Assembly (NCBI GenBank): GCA_031178565.1
Contig: JAPSIU010000004.1
Coordinates: 1-26,132 of the forward strand
Direction of reading: 5' to 3'
Source of the DNA: Leucobacter sp.
GTDB taxonomy: Bacteria > Actinomycetota > Actinomycetes > Actinomycetales > Microbacteriaceae
DNA length: 26,132 bases
Below the pieces are notes generated by a model that was given only the letters and a program-made list of their open reading frames with translations, did no database searches and was not told the DNA's origin. Made by a program: the position numbers and the translations under genes. Below, piece after piece: positions 1 through 7,798 of this stretch; position 1 is the first letter of the stretch; each line of letters opens with the position of its first letter.

Positions 1-872
1 TTCTCGTTCGCGGCGAGCACGAGCCGGCGGATCGGGAGGCCCATGCTCTTCGCGAAGTACCCCGACAGGATGTTGCCGAAGTTGCCCGACGGCACAGTGA
101 AGGAGACCTCGGAGCCGACGCGCTCGCCGCCGACGAGCGCGTCGGCCTGCCCCAGCCACGCCCCGAAGGAGTAGACGATCTGCGCGCTGACGCGGCCGAG
201 GTTCACCGAGTTCACCGCGCCGAGGTGGTGCGCGCGCTTGAACTCGAGATCCTCGAAGAGCGCCTTCATGAGGTTCTGGCAGTCGTCGAACACACCCTCG
301 ATCGCGATGTTGTGGATGTTGTCGTCGGTGAGCGAGTACATCTGCGCACGCTGGAAGTCGCTCATGCGCCCCTGGGGCGAGAGCATGAACACCGCGACGC
401 CGTCCTTGCCTCTGAGGGCGTACTCCGCGGCGGATCCCGTGTCGCCCGAGGTGGCGCCGACGATGTTGAGCGTTCGGTCGGCGCGCGCGAGCACGTACTC
501 CAGCGACTGGCCGAGGAACTGCATCGCCATGTCCTTGAAGGCGAGCGTCGGCCCCTCGGAGAGCCCGACGAGCGTGATCCCGTCCTCCACGCGCGTGAGC
601 GGGACGACCTCGTCGCTCACGAAGTTCTCGGAGCTGTAGGCCGCGCGGCACATGCGGGCGAGTTCGTCGCGCGGGATGTCGGTCGCATAGAGGGCCAGGA
701 TCTCGGTCGCGAGCCCCGCGTAGTCGAGGGACCGCCACGCTTCGAGCTGCTCGCCGCTCACGCGGGGCACCGTCTCGGGCACCACGAGGCCACCGTCGGT
801 CGCGAGCCCCTCGAGCAGGATCGCGCTGTACGGGGCGGGCGCCATGCCGCCGCGGGTCGAGATGTACTTCAC
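1..872 (-). CDS. thrC: Threonine synthase (5' part; gene continues beyond window start)
   Basis: Pyridoxal-phosphate enzyme converting O-phosphohomoserine to threonine, the last step of threonine synthesis, in the cytosol. The reverse-strand frame reads MKYISTRGG at the N-terminus, then a block around residues 107-117 (EGPTLAFKDMAMQ) holding the PLP lysine, K113, and then SGDTGSAAEYAL and VPSGNFGNILSGYFAKSMG, all typical of the long bacterial/fungal-type threonine synthase. About 290 codons are present and the C-terminal third lies outside the window. The GTG start at 872 is chosen because AAGGAG lies 6 nt upstream and the MKYISTRG start matches the family. It lies 90 bp downstream of the guaB1-like gene on the same strand; a weak hairpin (914-940) sits in the gap. 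Confidence 0.93.
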   Translation of the reverse strand, partial: MKYISTRGGMAPAPYSAILLEGLATDGGLVVPETVPRVSGEQLEAWRSLDYAGLATEILALYATDIPRDELARMCRAAYSSENFVSDEVVPLTRVEDGITLVGLSEGPTLAFKDMAMQFLGQSLEYVLARADRTLNIVGATSGDTGSAAEYALRGKDGVAVFMLSPQGRMSDFQRAQMYSLTDDNIHNIAIEGVFDDCQNLMKALFEDLEFKRAHHLGAVNSVNLGRVSAQIVYSFGAWLGQADALVGGERVGSEVSFTVPSGNFGNILSGYFAKSMGLPIRRLVLAANE

Positions 873-913
873 CGGTGCTCCTTCAGGTCGTAGGCGTCCC
901 ATCCTATTGGAGC

Positions 914-940
914 GGGCTCACGGGGCCATGGGCGGAGCCC
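914..940 (-). terminator. Weak hairpin between guaB1-like gene and thrC
   Basis: A 6-bp stem (gggctc 914-919 with gagccc 935-940) around a 15-nt loop, with no T tract. It could attenuate read-through from the upstream gene into thrC, but at this GC content short stems arise by chance. Confidence 0.2.
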
Positions 941-962
941 TGCGAGCGAGCCATCGATCCCG

Positions 963-2441
963 CTACCAGCTCACCGGGAGCGCCTTGCCCTCCTCGTAGC
1001 CCGCCGCGGACTGCAGCCCGACGCGAGCGCGCAGGTGGAACTCGCGCAGGGTGTCGGCGCCGGCGTAGGTGAAGGAGGAGCGCACGCCCGAGGCGATCAT
1101 GTCGACGAGATCCTCGACCCCGGGACGCTGCGGGTCGAGATAGATCTTCGAGGACGATATCCCTTCCGCGAAGAGCTCCTTGCGCGCTCGCTCGTACGCG
1201 TCGAGCGCGCCGAAGCGCCCCTGCACCGCCCTCGTCGACGCCATGCCCCACGACTCCTTGTACTGGCGGCCGTCGGCGTCGGCGCGCAGTTCGCCGGGCG
1301 ACTCGGCGGTCCCCGCGAACCAGGATCCGATCATGACCGAGGATGCCCCGGCCGCGAGGGCGAGGGCGACGTCGCGCGGATAGCGCACGCCTCCGTCCGC
1401 CCACACGTGGGCGCCGAGCTCGCGGGCGGCCTGTGCCGTCTCCAGCACGGCGGAGAACTGCGGTCGTCCGACCGCCGTCATCATGCGCGTCGTGCACATC
1501 GCGCCCGGTCCGACGCCGACCTTGAGGATCGTGGCCCCCGCCGCGACGAGGTCGGCGGCACCCTCGGCCGTCACGATGTTCCCCGCGACGATCGGGAGGC
1601 CGAGCGCCAGCCCCGACACGGTGCGCAGGGCCCGGAGCATGCCCTCCTGGTGACCGTGCGCGGTGTCGACCACGAGCACGTCGGCGCCGGCCGCCGCGAG
1701 CGCACGCGTCTTGCCCTCCACGTCGCCGTTGATCCCGACGGCCGCCGCGACGGCGAGACGCCCATCGCGGTCGAGGGCCGGACCGTAGAGGGAGCGGCGC
1801 AGGGCCGAGCGCGGCGACAGCGTGCCGACGAGCGTCCCCCGCTCGACGACGCACACCGCCTCGGCGCCGTGCTCGGCAGCGGCTTCCACGACCCGATCGA
1901 ACGCCTCGCGCGGATCCAGGAGCTCGTCCGCGTCGATCATCGGAACCCGTCCGCGGGCGAGGTCGCCGAGCCGCGCGTCGACGGGGACGGAGGCCAGGCG
2001 CGCGGACGACAGCACGCCCCGCACCGATGCGGCGGGGATCCTCTCCCCCGGTACCGCGACCGCGTCGGCGACCACGACGCACTGCCCCTCCGCGATCGGG
2101 ATGAGGCCGAGCGCGTCGGCGGCGGTCGCCGACGAGGGCAGCAGGATCGGCGCGTCGAAGGCGACGGGCTGCTCCTTCACGAGGCGGATGGCGTGCTCCG
2201 TCTCCGGGAGCGCCAGATCCTGCGGGAGCACGGCCAAGCCGCCCCGGCGCGCGAGCACCGCGGCGAGCCGCGGACCGGTAACCGAGTTCATGTTGGCCGC
2301 GACGAGCGGCAGCGTCGCGGGCGTCCCGTCCCCGGGGGCGAGCGCCACGTCGAGCCGGCTGCGGACCGCCGAGCGCCTGGGGACGAGGAAGACGTCCGAG
2401 TAGGTGAGGTCCACGGTGGGCATCGCGCCGATAAACTCCAT
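963..2441 (-). CDS. guaB1: GuaB1-type IMP dehydrogenase/GMP reductase family protein
   Basis: A 492-aa (beta/alpha)8-barrel enzyme of the IMPDH/GMPR family. The barrel is split by a CBS-pair insert at about residues 95-215. The active-site loop reads VGVGPGAMCTTR with the catalytic cysteine at C316, followed by the phosphate-binding ADGGVRYPRD and the flap segment GSWFAGTAESPGE. The opening MEFIGAMPTVDLTYSDVF aligns with mycobacterial GuaB1, which supports the ATG at 2441 over the internal ATG at 2423 even though the ribosome site (GGGGAC directly before ATG) is poor. Mycobacterial GuaB1 has been shown to be a CBS-containing GMP reductase (GMP to IMP, purine salvage) rather than a true IMP dehydrogenase, so that is the better prediction; automatic annotation usually says IMP dehydrogenase. 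Likely upstream of thrC on one strand. Confidence 0.85.
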   Translation of the reverse strand: MEFIGAMPTVDLTYSDVFLVPRRSAVRSRLDVALAPGDGTPATLPLVAANMNSVTGPRLAAVLARRGGLAVLPQDLALPETEHAIRLVKEQPVAFDAPILLPSSATAADALGLIPIAEGQCVVVADAVAVPGERIPAASVRGVLSSARLASVPVDARLGDLARGRVPMIDADELLDPREAFDRVVEAAAEHGAEAVCVVERGTLVGTLSPRSALRRSLYGPALDRDGRLAVAAAVGINGDVEGKTRALAAAGADVLVVDTAHGHQEGMLRALRTVSGLALGLPIVAGNIVTAEGAADLVAAGATILKVGVGPGAMCTTRMMTAVGRPQFSAVLETAQAARELGAHVWADGGVRYPRDVALALAAGASSVMIGSWFAGTAESPGELRADADGRQYKESWGMASTRAVQGRFGALDAYERARKELFAEGISSSKIYLDPQRPGVEDLVDMIASGVRSSFTYAGADTLREFHLRARVGLQSAAGYEEGKALPVSW

Positions 2442-2585
2442 GTCCCCACGGTAGCCCGTCGGGCGCGGAACCCGGAGGGATCTCCGAGTCCCGGAGCGCG
2501 GGATTTCATCAGCGGTTAGGATGGACGCCGCTGGGTCAACGCATGGCTCACGCGCAGAACAATCGCTAAGGAGCGGAAGACAGCC

Positions 2586-3329
2586 ATGTCAGACACCAAC
2601 AATCCGGGCAACCAGACGCCGGATCAGCCCACCACGCCCTTCACGCCGCAGCCGCCGGCGGCGCCGCAGGGCCAGCAGCCCGTGCCCCCGGCACCTCCCG
2701 CTCCCCCCGCGCCTCAGAACGGCTACCCGGGGGCTCAGCAGCCCGCTCCCCAGGCGCCGATGAACACGCTCGCGATCGTCGCGTTCGTCGCATCCTTCTT
2801 CGTCAGCATCGTCGGCATCATCTGCGGTCACATCGCGCTCGGCCAGATCAAGAAGACCGGAGAGCGCGGCCGCGGCTTCGCCCTCGCCGGCACCATCATC
2901 GGCTACGTGGCCCTCGCCTTCACGATCCTCGCCATCGTCTTCACCTTCGTGATGGCCGGGATCGCCGTGCAGGCCGCGAACTCCTCGCTGAGCGAGCTCG
3001 AGCAGATGACCGAGGAGCTGGAGACCCCCACCGAGCCGGGCGTCGAGGAGTCGCCGACCGATTCGAGCGAGTCCTCGGGTGACGTCTCGCCCGAGTTCTG
3101 TGCCGCGCTCGAGGCCATCTCGGCGATGGGCGCCGAGGCGAGCAGCCCCGAGATGGCTCCCGAGGCGCTCGAGAGCTTCCGCGCGCTCGCCGAGATCGAG
3201 AGCCCGAACCAGGCCGCCTACCAGGCGTTCTACGAGTACATCCAGGACCCGATGAACGCCTCGAACAGCGAGACGGTCTTCAGCGACTACATCGACGCCG
3301 TCAGCGAGGACTCGATGGCCTGCATGTAA
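2586..3329 (+). CDS. DUF4190 domain membrane protein with Pro-rich N-terminus
   Basis: A 247-aa protein of unknown function. Residues 1-58 are low-complexity Pro/Gln/Ala. Residues 60-82 and about 98-128 are two membrane helices joined by a short Lys/Arg-rich turn (GQIKKTGERGRGFALAG), the hallmark of DUF4190. By the positive-inside rule the turn is cytoplasmic, so the Pro-rich arm and the acidic C-terminal domain (about 130-247) should both be extracytoplasmic. The C-terminal part has only two cysteines, one near residue 170 and one as penultimate residue. An AAGGAG 12 nt upstream plus a closer GGAAG supports the ATG at 2586. Divergent from guaB1 and ended by a strong terminator. Role not known; related proteins are often called hypothetical or septum/cell-envelope associated, but nothing here proves that. 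Confidence 0.8.
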   Translation: MSDTNNPGNQTPDQPTTPFTPQPPAAPQGQQPVPPAPPAPPAPQNGYPGAQQPAPQAPMNTLAIVAFVASFFVSIVGIICGHIALGQIKKTGERGRGFALAGTIIGYVALAFTILAIVFTFVMAGIAVQAANSSLSELEQMTEELETPTEPGVEESPTDSSESSGDVSPEFCAALEAISAMGAEASSPEMAPEALESFRALAEIESPNQAAYQAFYEYIQDPMNASNSETVFSDYIDAVSEDSMACM

Positions 3330-3371
3330 CCCGCGACCTCGAGCCGGCCACCCGGCGCTCGAACACCCCAC

Positions 3372-3404
3372 GGAACCCCGCGCGACTCCATCGCGCGGGG
3401 TTCC
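3372..3404 (+). terminator. Intrinsic-type terminator, 14-bp perfect stem
   Basis: Perfect inverted repeat ggaaccccgcgcga (3372-3385) and tcgcgcggggttcc (3391-3404) around the 5-nt loop ctcca, 43 nt after the DUF4190 stop. No long T run follows, as is common in actinobacteria. It insulates the DUF4190 gene from mscL. Confidence 0.7.
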
Positions 3405-3462
3405 GCCGTTTCCGCTTCGATTCCGCTACGGTTACTCACGACGCCATTGTGAAAGGAAGCGC

Positions 3463-3960
3463 ATGTTCAAGGGTTTCAAGGAGTTCCTGCTACGCGGGAA
3501 TGTGGTCGATCTCGCCGTCGCCGTCGTCATCGGCGCCGCGTTCAACGCAGTGGTCCAGAAGGTCGTCGATTCGCTCATCAATCCGATCATCGGCATGGTC
3601 TTCAACGCCGATTCTCTCGACGGGGCGCTCATGATCGGGCTGCCGGGCGGCGGAGCGATCGCTCTCGGCGCGGTGATCGGGGCGGTCATCAACTTCGTGA
3701 TCGTCGCGGCGGTCGTCTACTTCGCCTTCGTCCTCCCCATGAACCGCCTGCGCCACCCCGCACCTGACGAGGGCCCCGACGTGCCGACCGAGCAGGAGCT
3801 GCTGACCGAGATCCGCGATCTCCTCAAGACGCAGCCCGTCGCGGCCGCCGCGGCTTCGGCGCCCGCCGTTTCCGGCGGTGCCGGCGCTTCCGGCGCTTCC
3901 GGCGACGCTGATCCCACCGGCACCGGCACCGGCCAGGCCGAGCCCCCGCACCGCCACTGA
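3463..3960 (+). CDS. mscL: Large-conductance mechanosensitive channel MscL
   Basis: Inner-membrane homopentameric emergency valve that opens under hypo-osmotic tension. It begins with the amphipathic MFKGFKEFLLRGNVVDLAVAV signature (N-terminal helix running into TM1), then the NPIIG segment, a short periplasmic loop (about residues 48-62), and TM2 (about 66-90) ending in FAFVLPMNRLR. The cytoplasmic helical bundle follows (TEQELLTEIRDLL). At 165 aa it is longer than most MscL because of an Ala/Gly/Ser/Thr-rich tail of about 35 residues (GAGASGASG and TGTGTG runs), encoded by short DNA repeats at about 3870-3935. AAAGGAAG lies about 5 nt upstream of the ATG. Convergent with the SRAP gene, 40 bp away. 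Confidence 0.95.
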   Translation: MFKGFKEFLLRGNVVDLAVAVVIGAAFNAVVQKVVDSLINPIIGMVFNADSLDGALMIGLPGGGAIALGAVIGAVINFVIVAAVVYFAFVLPMNRLRHPAPDEGPDVPTEQELLTEIRDLLKTQPVAAAAASAPAVSGGAGASGASGDADPTGTGTGQAEPPHRH

Positions 3961-4000
3961 TCGCACGCGGGCGCGCGCGGTCAGCCGCGGACGTCCGCGG

Positions 4001-4660
4001 TCAGAAGAGCGTGGGCGCCTCGGGTTCGAGCTCCGGCGCCTCGTCGATCACCTCGACCGCCGCGGCGAGGTCCTCGGAGGCCCGCACGGCCGCGGCGACG
4101 AGGCCGGCGCTTCCGGGGCGTCGCGGATCCATCCACGCGTCGTGCACCTCCCTCGGCAGCATCAGCGGCATGCGCGAGTGGACGTCGGCCGCGCGCGACA
4201 CCGCTGCCCGGGTCACCACTGAATAACTCAGCATCGGAGCCTCGCCCGGCCGAGGGATCGGCGCGAGGATCGCCGCGATCCCGAACAGCTCGTCGTTCGG
4301 AAGCGCGCAAGTACTGCCCTTCTCGACGTACCAGTGCGCCGGGATGATCGCGCGGCGCTGAAACGGCCCGCGCCACTTGGCGAGAAGCGCGTCGTCGCGC
4401 GAGTTGAAGGCGCTGTACGGAGCTGGGCCGCTGCCGTGATGGAGCCACCACCAGCCGAGCTCGATCGACCGTTCGCCGGTCTGCGCGTGGATGATCGGGT
4501 TCAGGTTGCGCGCCCGGGAGCCCGTGATCCTCGCCGTGCCGCGCTGTTCGCGCGCCCACTCCGCGAGCAGACGGCGACTGTCGGGCTCGTGCATCGGCGG
4601 GAGATCGAAGGTGAGACCGAGATCGCGCGGACCGCAGCCGAATCCGTACGTCGCGCACAT
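4001..4660 (-). CDS. SRAP (YedK/HMCES-type) abasic-site-binding protein
   Basis: A 219-aa SOS-response-associated peptidase family protein. The family covalently crosslinks to abasic sites in single-stranded DNA through the N-terminal cysteine, shielding them from cleavage. All key positions are visible: C2 directly after the start Met (exposed by Met removal), the asparagine in FNSRDDAL (about N86), the glutamate in AHWYVEKG (E113) and the histidine in VHSRMPLML (H161). The start at 4660 is fixed by the essential MC start. Length is typical. It ends 40 bp from mscL (convergent). The downstream end of the YihY/BrkB gene is 119 bp upstream, so it may be co-transcribed with it. No LexA box was recognised. 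Confidence 0.9.
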   Translation of the reverse strand: MCATYGFGCGPRDLGLTFDLPPMHEPDSRRLLAEWAREQRGTARITGSRARNLNPIIHAQTGERSIELGWWWLHHGSGPAPYSAFNSRDDALLAKWRGPFQRRAIIPAHWYVEKGSTCALPNDELFGIAAILAPIPRPGEAPMLSYSVVTRAAVSRAADVHSRMPLMLPREVHDAWMDPRRPGSAGLVAAAVRASEDLAAAVEVIDEAPELEPEAPTLF

Positions 4661-4779
4661 GCGCCCAGCCTATCCGGCGGGTCCGCTCGCGACGCTCCCG
4701 CGCTCGCCGACCCGTGGCGCGCCGGGCCGCAGCACGAGCAGCCCGCTCAGCCCGCACCGCCCATTCAGCCCCCGCCCGC

Positions 4780-5823
4780 TCAGCCCGCGCCGCCCTCCGC
4801 CTCACGGCGCTCGGCCTCCTGAGCGGCCCTGAGCTCGCGCGTGGCCGTCTGCAGGGCGTCCTCCGCCCGCTGGCGCCTCCGCTGCGCGAAGGTCGACGCG
4901 CCGAACTTCGCGCGGACCCGATCCCGATCCTCGGCCGTCGCCGTGATGATGTAACTGCTCGCCAGCAGGATCACCTGGGCCGAGAGGTTGAACCACAGGA
5001 GGAGCGCGATGAGCGACGCGAACGACGCGAGCAGCGGGTTGGCCGTCGCCCCGCGCACGAAGAGGCCCGAGAGCTCCTGCAGGACCGTGAGACCGACGCC
5101 GCCCAGAAGCGCTCCCCTCCACAGCAGGCGCGGAGGCGCGGAGAACCCCGACAGCAGACGGAAGATCAGGGCGATCGCGGCGGTGTCGATCACGAGGACG
5201 ACCACGATGCCGAAGAGGCGCGTGACGGGGCCCACCGCGTCGGCCTCGGACACCCCCAACCAGCTCGTCACGGCCGGGATCCAGAGCGAACCGAGGAGGC
5301 TCGCGAGGCCGGCCACGACGAGCAGTCCTCCGAAGGCGATCCCGACCAGGAGGTTGCGCAGCAGCACCCACAGGAACAGCGTCTCGTCGGTCAGCTCGTC
5401 GGCGAGCAGGCGCAGTGCGGTGCGCAGGCTGCCGATCGCGCTGATCGCCGCGCCGAGAAGACCCGCGAGGGAGATGATGCCGACGATGGTGAAGCCGGTC
5501 GGAGCTTCGACGGAGGACGGGTCGACGACGTCGGCGAGGCCCGGGATCACCGCGTCGACCGAGTCGCTCAGCGCACGCATCGCGTCGGGATTGCTGCCGA
5601 GCCAGAGCGCGGCGAGCGAGAAGCCCAGCAGGACACCGGCGAAGACGCTGAACAGCGCGCGATAGGTGATGCTGTCGGCGAGCATCGGCCCCTTGCGCTC
5701 GCTGTACAGCAGGAAGGCGCGCACCATCCGCAGCCGGAGCGCCCAGGCGATCACTCGCTGGACGAGTCCCGCGATGCCCGTCTTCCCGCGGTCCTCCGGC
5801 GCGCGTTCCCGTTCCGCTTCCAT
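4780..5823 (-). CDS. YihY/BrkB family inner-membrane protein
   Basis: A 347-aa polytopic membrane protein of the YihY (virulence factor BrkB) family; transport or envelope role not settled for the family. The N-terminus carries the family block about residues 30-60 (YSERKGPMLADSITYRALFS), followed by about six membrane helices, including the TSWLG loop and LWRGALLGGVGLTVLQELSG. The C-terminal 40 residues are a charged probable coiled coil (FAQRRRQRAEDALQTATREL). The frame is open for 38 more codons upstream (to 5937), but that part is Arg/Pro-rich, so the ATG at 5823 (MEAERERAPEDRG) is chosen; its ribosome site is only CTGGGGC. Divergent from the permease operon across a 141-bp gap. Confidence 0.85.
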   Translation of the reverse strand: MEAERERAPEDRGKTGIAGLVQRVIAWALRLRMVRAFLLYSERKGPMLADSITYRALFSVFAGVLLGFSLAALWLGSNPDAMRALSDSVDAVIPGLADVVDPSSVEAPTGFTIVGIISLAGLLGAAISAIGSLRTALRLLADELTDETLFLWVLLRNLLVGIAFGGLLVVAGLASLLGSLWIPAVTSWLGVSEADAVGPVTRLFGIVVVLVIDTAAIALIFRLLSGFSAPPRLLWRGALLGGVGLTVLQELSGLFVRGATANPLLASFASLIALLLWFNLSAQVILLASSYIITATAEDRDRVRAKFGASTFAQRRRQRAEDALQTATRELRAAQEAERREAEGGAG

Positions 5824-5939
5824 GCGCCCCAGCCTAACGACGGGCTCCGGAGCGACGCACCCCCTTGACGGCTCCGGGTGCGGTCGGGCAGCCCCGTATC
5901 CGGATCGAGCCGACACGCGGTCCGCCCCGCGCCTCACAA

Positions 5940-5960
5940 TTGAAAACCGGTATCGTTATC
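5940..5960 (+). promoter_or_regulatory. Candidate metal-responsive operator/promoter of the permease operon
   Basis: An AT-rich patch in GC-rich surroundings directly before the permease ATG. It contains the imperfect inverted repeat gaaaac (5942-5947) and gttatc (5955-5960), 7-nt spacer, loosely like actinobacterial Zur boxes (TGAAAA...TTTTCA type). TATCGT at 5951-5956 fits a TANNNT -10 box, 8 nt before the ATG, so the transcript may be leaderless or nearly so. The Zur link is inference; the match is weak. Confidence 0.3.
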
Positions 5961-5964
5961 GGAG

Positions 5965-7008
5965 ATGATCACAGCAACACCCAGGACCGAGCACGTCGGC
6001 GAACAGGCGAGTGCCCTCCGCCCCCAGCGGGGCCTCGTCCTCCCGATCGCGGTCCTCGCTCTGGTGCTCGTCGCGGCGTTCTCCTCTCCGATGCTGTCCG
6101 CCATCGGCGTGCCGCCGCTCGAACTGCCGAGCACCCTGAGGGACGGCGTGACGCTCTCGCTGAGCGTGTTCATCGAGTCGCTCCCCTTCGTGATCCTGGG
6201 GATCCTGCTCTCCACCATCGTTCAGATCTGGGTTCCGTTCCGGATCATCGCGAGGGTCCTCCCGCGCCGACCCGCGCTGCGCCGGATGCTGCTCTCGCTG
6301 ACAGGGATCCTGATGCCGGTGTGCGAGTGCGGGAACGTGCCGCTCTCCCGAGGCCTGATGATGCGCGGATTCTCGGTCTCCGAATCCGTCACCTTCCTGT
6401 TGGCCGCACCGATCCTGAATCCGGTCACCATCATCACCACCTATCAGGCCTTCGGATGGGACAACGGGATCCTCGCGGGACGGATCGTGGGCGGGTTCCT
6501 CATCGCGAACCTCGCGGGCTGGCTGCTCGACACCCGCGCGAACCAGAGCGGGATGCTGACGCCGAGCTTCAACGCCCACTGCGCCCACACGCACGAGGAG
6601 CGCGGCTCGAAGCTGCACCGCAGCCTCCTGAACTTCGCGGAGGAGACGAGTGCGCTGCTCCCCGCGCTCGTCATCGGCTGCGCCGTCGCCGGCGCGATCC
6701 AGATCGGCGCGCCGAGAGACCTCCTGGTCGCGCTCGGCTCGAACCCCATCTGGTCGGTGCTCGCCCTGATCGCTCTCGCGTTCGTGATCTCGATCTGCTC
6801 GAGCGTCGACGCCTTCTTCATCCTCGCGCTCAGCGCGACCTTCATGCCGGGAAGCATCGTCGCGTTCCTGCTCTTCGGCGCCATGATGGACGTGAAGATG
6901 CTCGCGCTGCTGCGCACCACGTTCACGGGGCGCACCCTCGCCTACCTGGCGATCCTCGTGGCGCTCTGCTCCCTCGTCATCGGATGGGGGCTCAACCTTG
7001 TCGCCTGA
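5965..7008 (+). CDS. COG0701/ArsP_1-type permease
   Basis: A 347-aa membrane protein of the COG0701 permease family (PF03773). About eight helices are visible. The conserved membrane motif MPVCECGNVPLSRG holds C120 and C122, the family's signature Cys pair. A long cytoplasmic-type loop (about residues 188-222) contains HCAHTH (H205, C206, H208, H210), a likely metal-binding patch. Homologues are paired with TIGR03943 proteins, as here, and in several lineages the pair is linked to zinc or other metal homeostasis; ArsP relatives export organoarsenicals. Substrate here is not shown by sequence. The next gene starts inside its 3' end (11-bp overlap). Confidence 0.85.
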   Translation: MITATPRTEHVGEQASALRPQRGLVLPIAVLALVLVAAFSSPMLSAIGVPPLELPSTLRDGVTLSLSVFIESLPFVILGILLSTIVQIWVPFRIIARVLPRRPALRRMLLSLTGILMPVCECGNVPLSRGLMMRGFSVSESVTFLLAAPILNPVTIITTYQAFGWDNGILAGRIVGGFLIANLAGWLLDTRANQSGMLTPSFNAHCAHTHEERGSKLHRSLLNFAEETSALLPALVIGCAVAGAIQIGAPRDLLVALGSNPIWSVLALIALAFVISICSSVDAFFILALSATFMPGSIVAFLLFGAMMDVKMLALLRTTFTGRTLAYLAILVALCSLVIGWGLNLVA

Positions 7009-7798
7009 CGCGCTCATCCGGCACTGGCGGGGCCTCCTCCTCGGCGCCGTGGGCGTCGTCGCGGTGCTGCACCTCGGCGCCTCCGATCGCCTGAACTGGT
7101 ACATCCACCCGAGGTACGTGTGGTTCACGATCATCATGGCGGCCATCGCCGCACTGCTCATCGTGGGTGCGACCCTCACCCTCTCGCGCGCGAACGCCCG
7201 CGTCCCGGATCCCGACGGCGAGAGCGCGATGGACGCCGAGGGAACCGGGCGCCGATCCCGGAACCGTCGATCGCTCGGCGCGGTCGGGACCGGCGTACTC
7301 GTCGCCTGCGCCGCGATCGCGCTGCTCGTCCTCCCGCCCGCGCAGCTGTCGGCGGAGACCGCGATCCAGCGCCAGGTCAACACGGCCGGGCTTCCCGGGC
7401 CTGCGAGCGGCGCATCGGCCGCGGGACCCGCGGCCGCCCCGGGCGACGGCGAAGAGCTCACCGTGCGGGACTGGTCCCTGCTCCTCCGCCAGAACGGCGG
7501 CGCGGACGCCGAGGGGCGCACGGCGAGCGTCCTGGGCTTCATCGTTCCCGACGAGCAGGATCCCGAAGCCGGCTTCCACGTCGCGCGCTTCTTCGTATCC
7601 TGCTGCGCCGTCGACGCGCAACCGATCGGCGTGCCCGTGATGATGCCCGACTGGCAGGAGGCGTTCTCGGCCGGGGATTGGGTGCGGGTCGACGGCACCT
7701 TCATGCTCAACCCCGACGTCACGAGCGCCGAGCAGCTCCTCCTCGCCCCCGCCTCAGTCAGTCCCGCCGAAGCACCGGACGATCCCTATGTCTACTGA
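6998..7798 (+). CDS. TIGR03943 family (DUF1980) membrane protein
   Basis: A 266-aa partner of the upstream permease. Three N-terminal membrane helices are visible (about 12-28, 42-62, 95-113), then a globular extracytoplasmic domain. That domain carries the family's defining block around residues 196-213, RFFVSCCAVDAQPIG, with the C202-C203 pair. The start is a TTG at 6998 overlapping the permease by 11 bp; GGGGG sits 7 nt upstream and no better in-frame start lies nearby, so translation is probably coupled. The family is consistently found beside COG0701 permeases. The Cys pair and permease context point to metal handling, which is an inference. The following gene again overlaps by 11 bp. 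Confidence 0.85.
   Translation: MSPDALIRHWRGLLLGAVGVVAVLHLGASDRLNWYIHPRYVWFTIIMAAIAALLIVGATLTLSRANARVPDPDGESAMDAEGTGRRSRNRRSLGAVGTGVLVACAAIALLVLPPAQLSAETAIQRQVNTAGLPGPASGASAAGPAAAPGDGEELTVRDWSLLLRQNGGADAEGRTASVLGFIVPDEQDPEAGFHVARFFVSCCAVDAQPIGVPVMMPDWQEAFSAGDWVRVDGTFMLNPDVTSAEQLLLAPASVSPAEAPDDPYVY

Noticed and set aside
1035..2519. Long plus-strand ORF opposite the GuaB1 gene
   Set aside because: Arg/His/Gly/Glu-rich translation with no family motif; it is the antisense shadow of a clear GuaB1 coding frame.
4730..4795. gctcagcccgc-type repeats between the SRAP and YihY genes
   Set aside because: Short, imperfect and partly coding; no symmetrical structure or known element.
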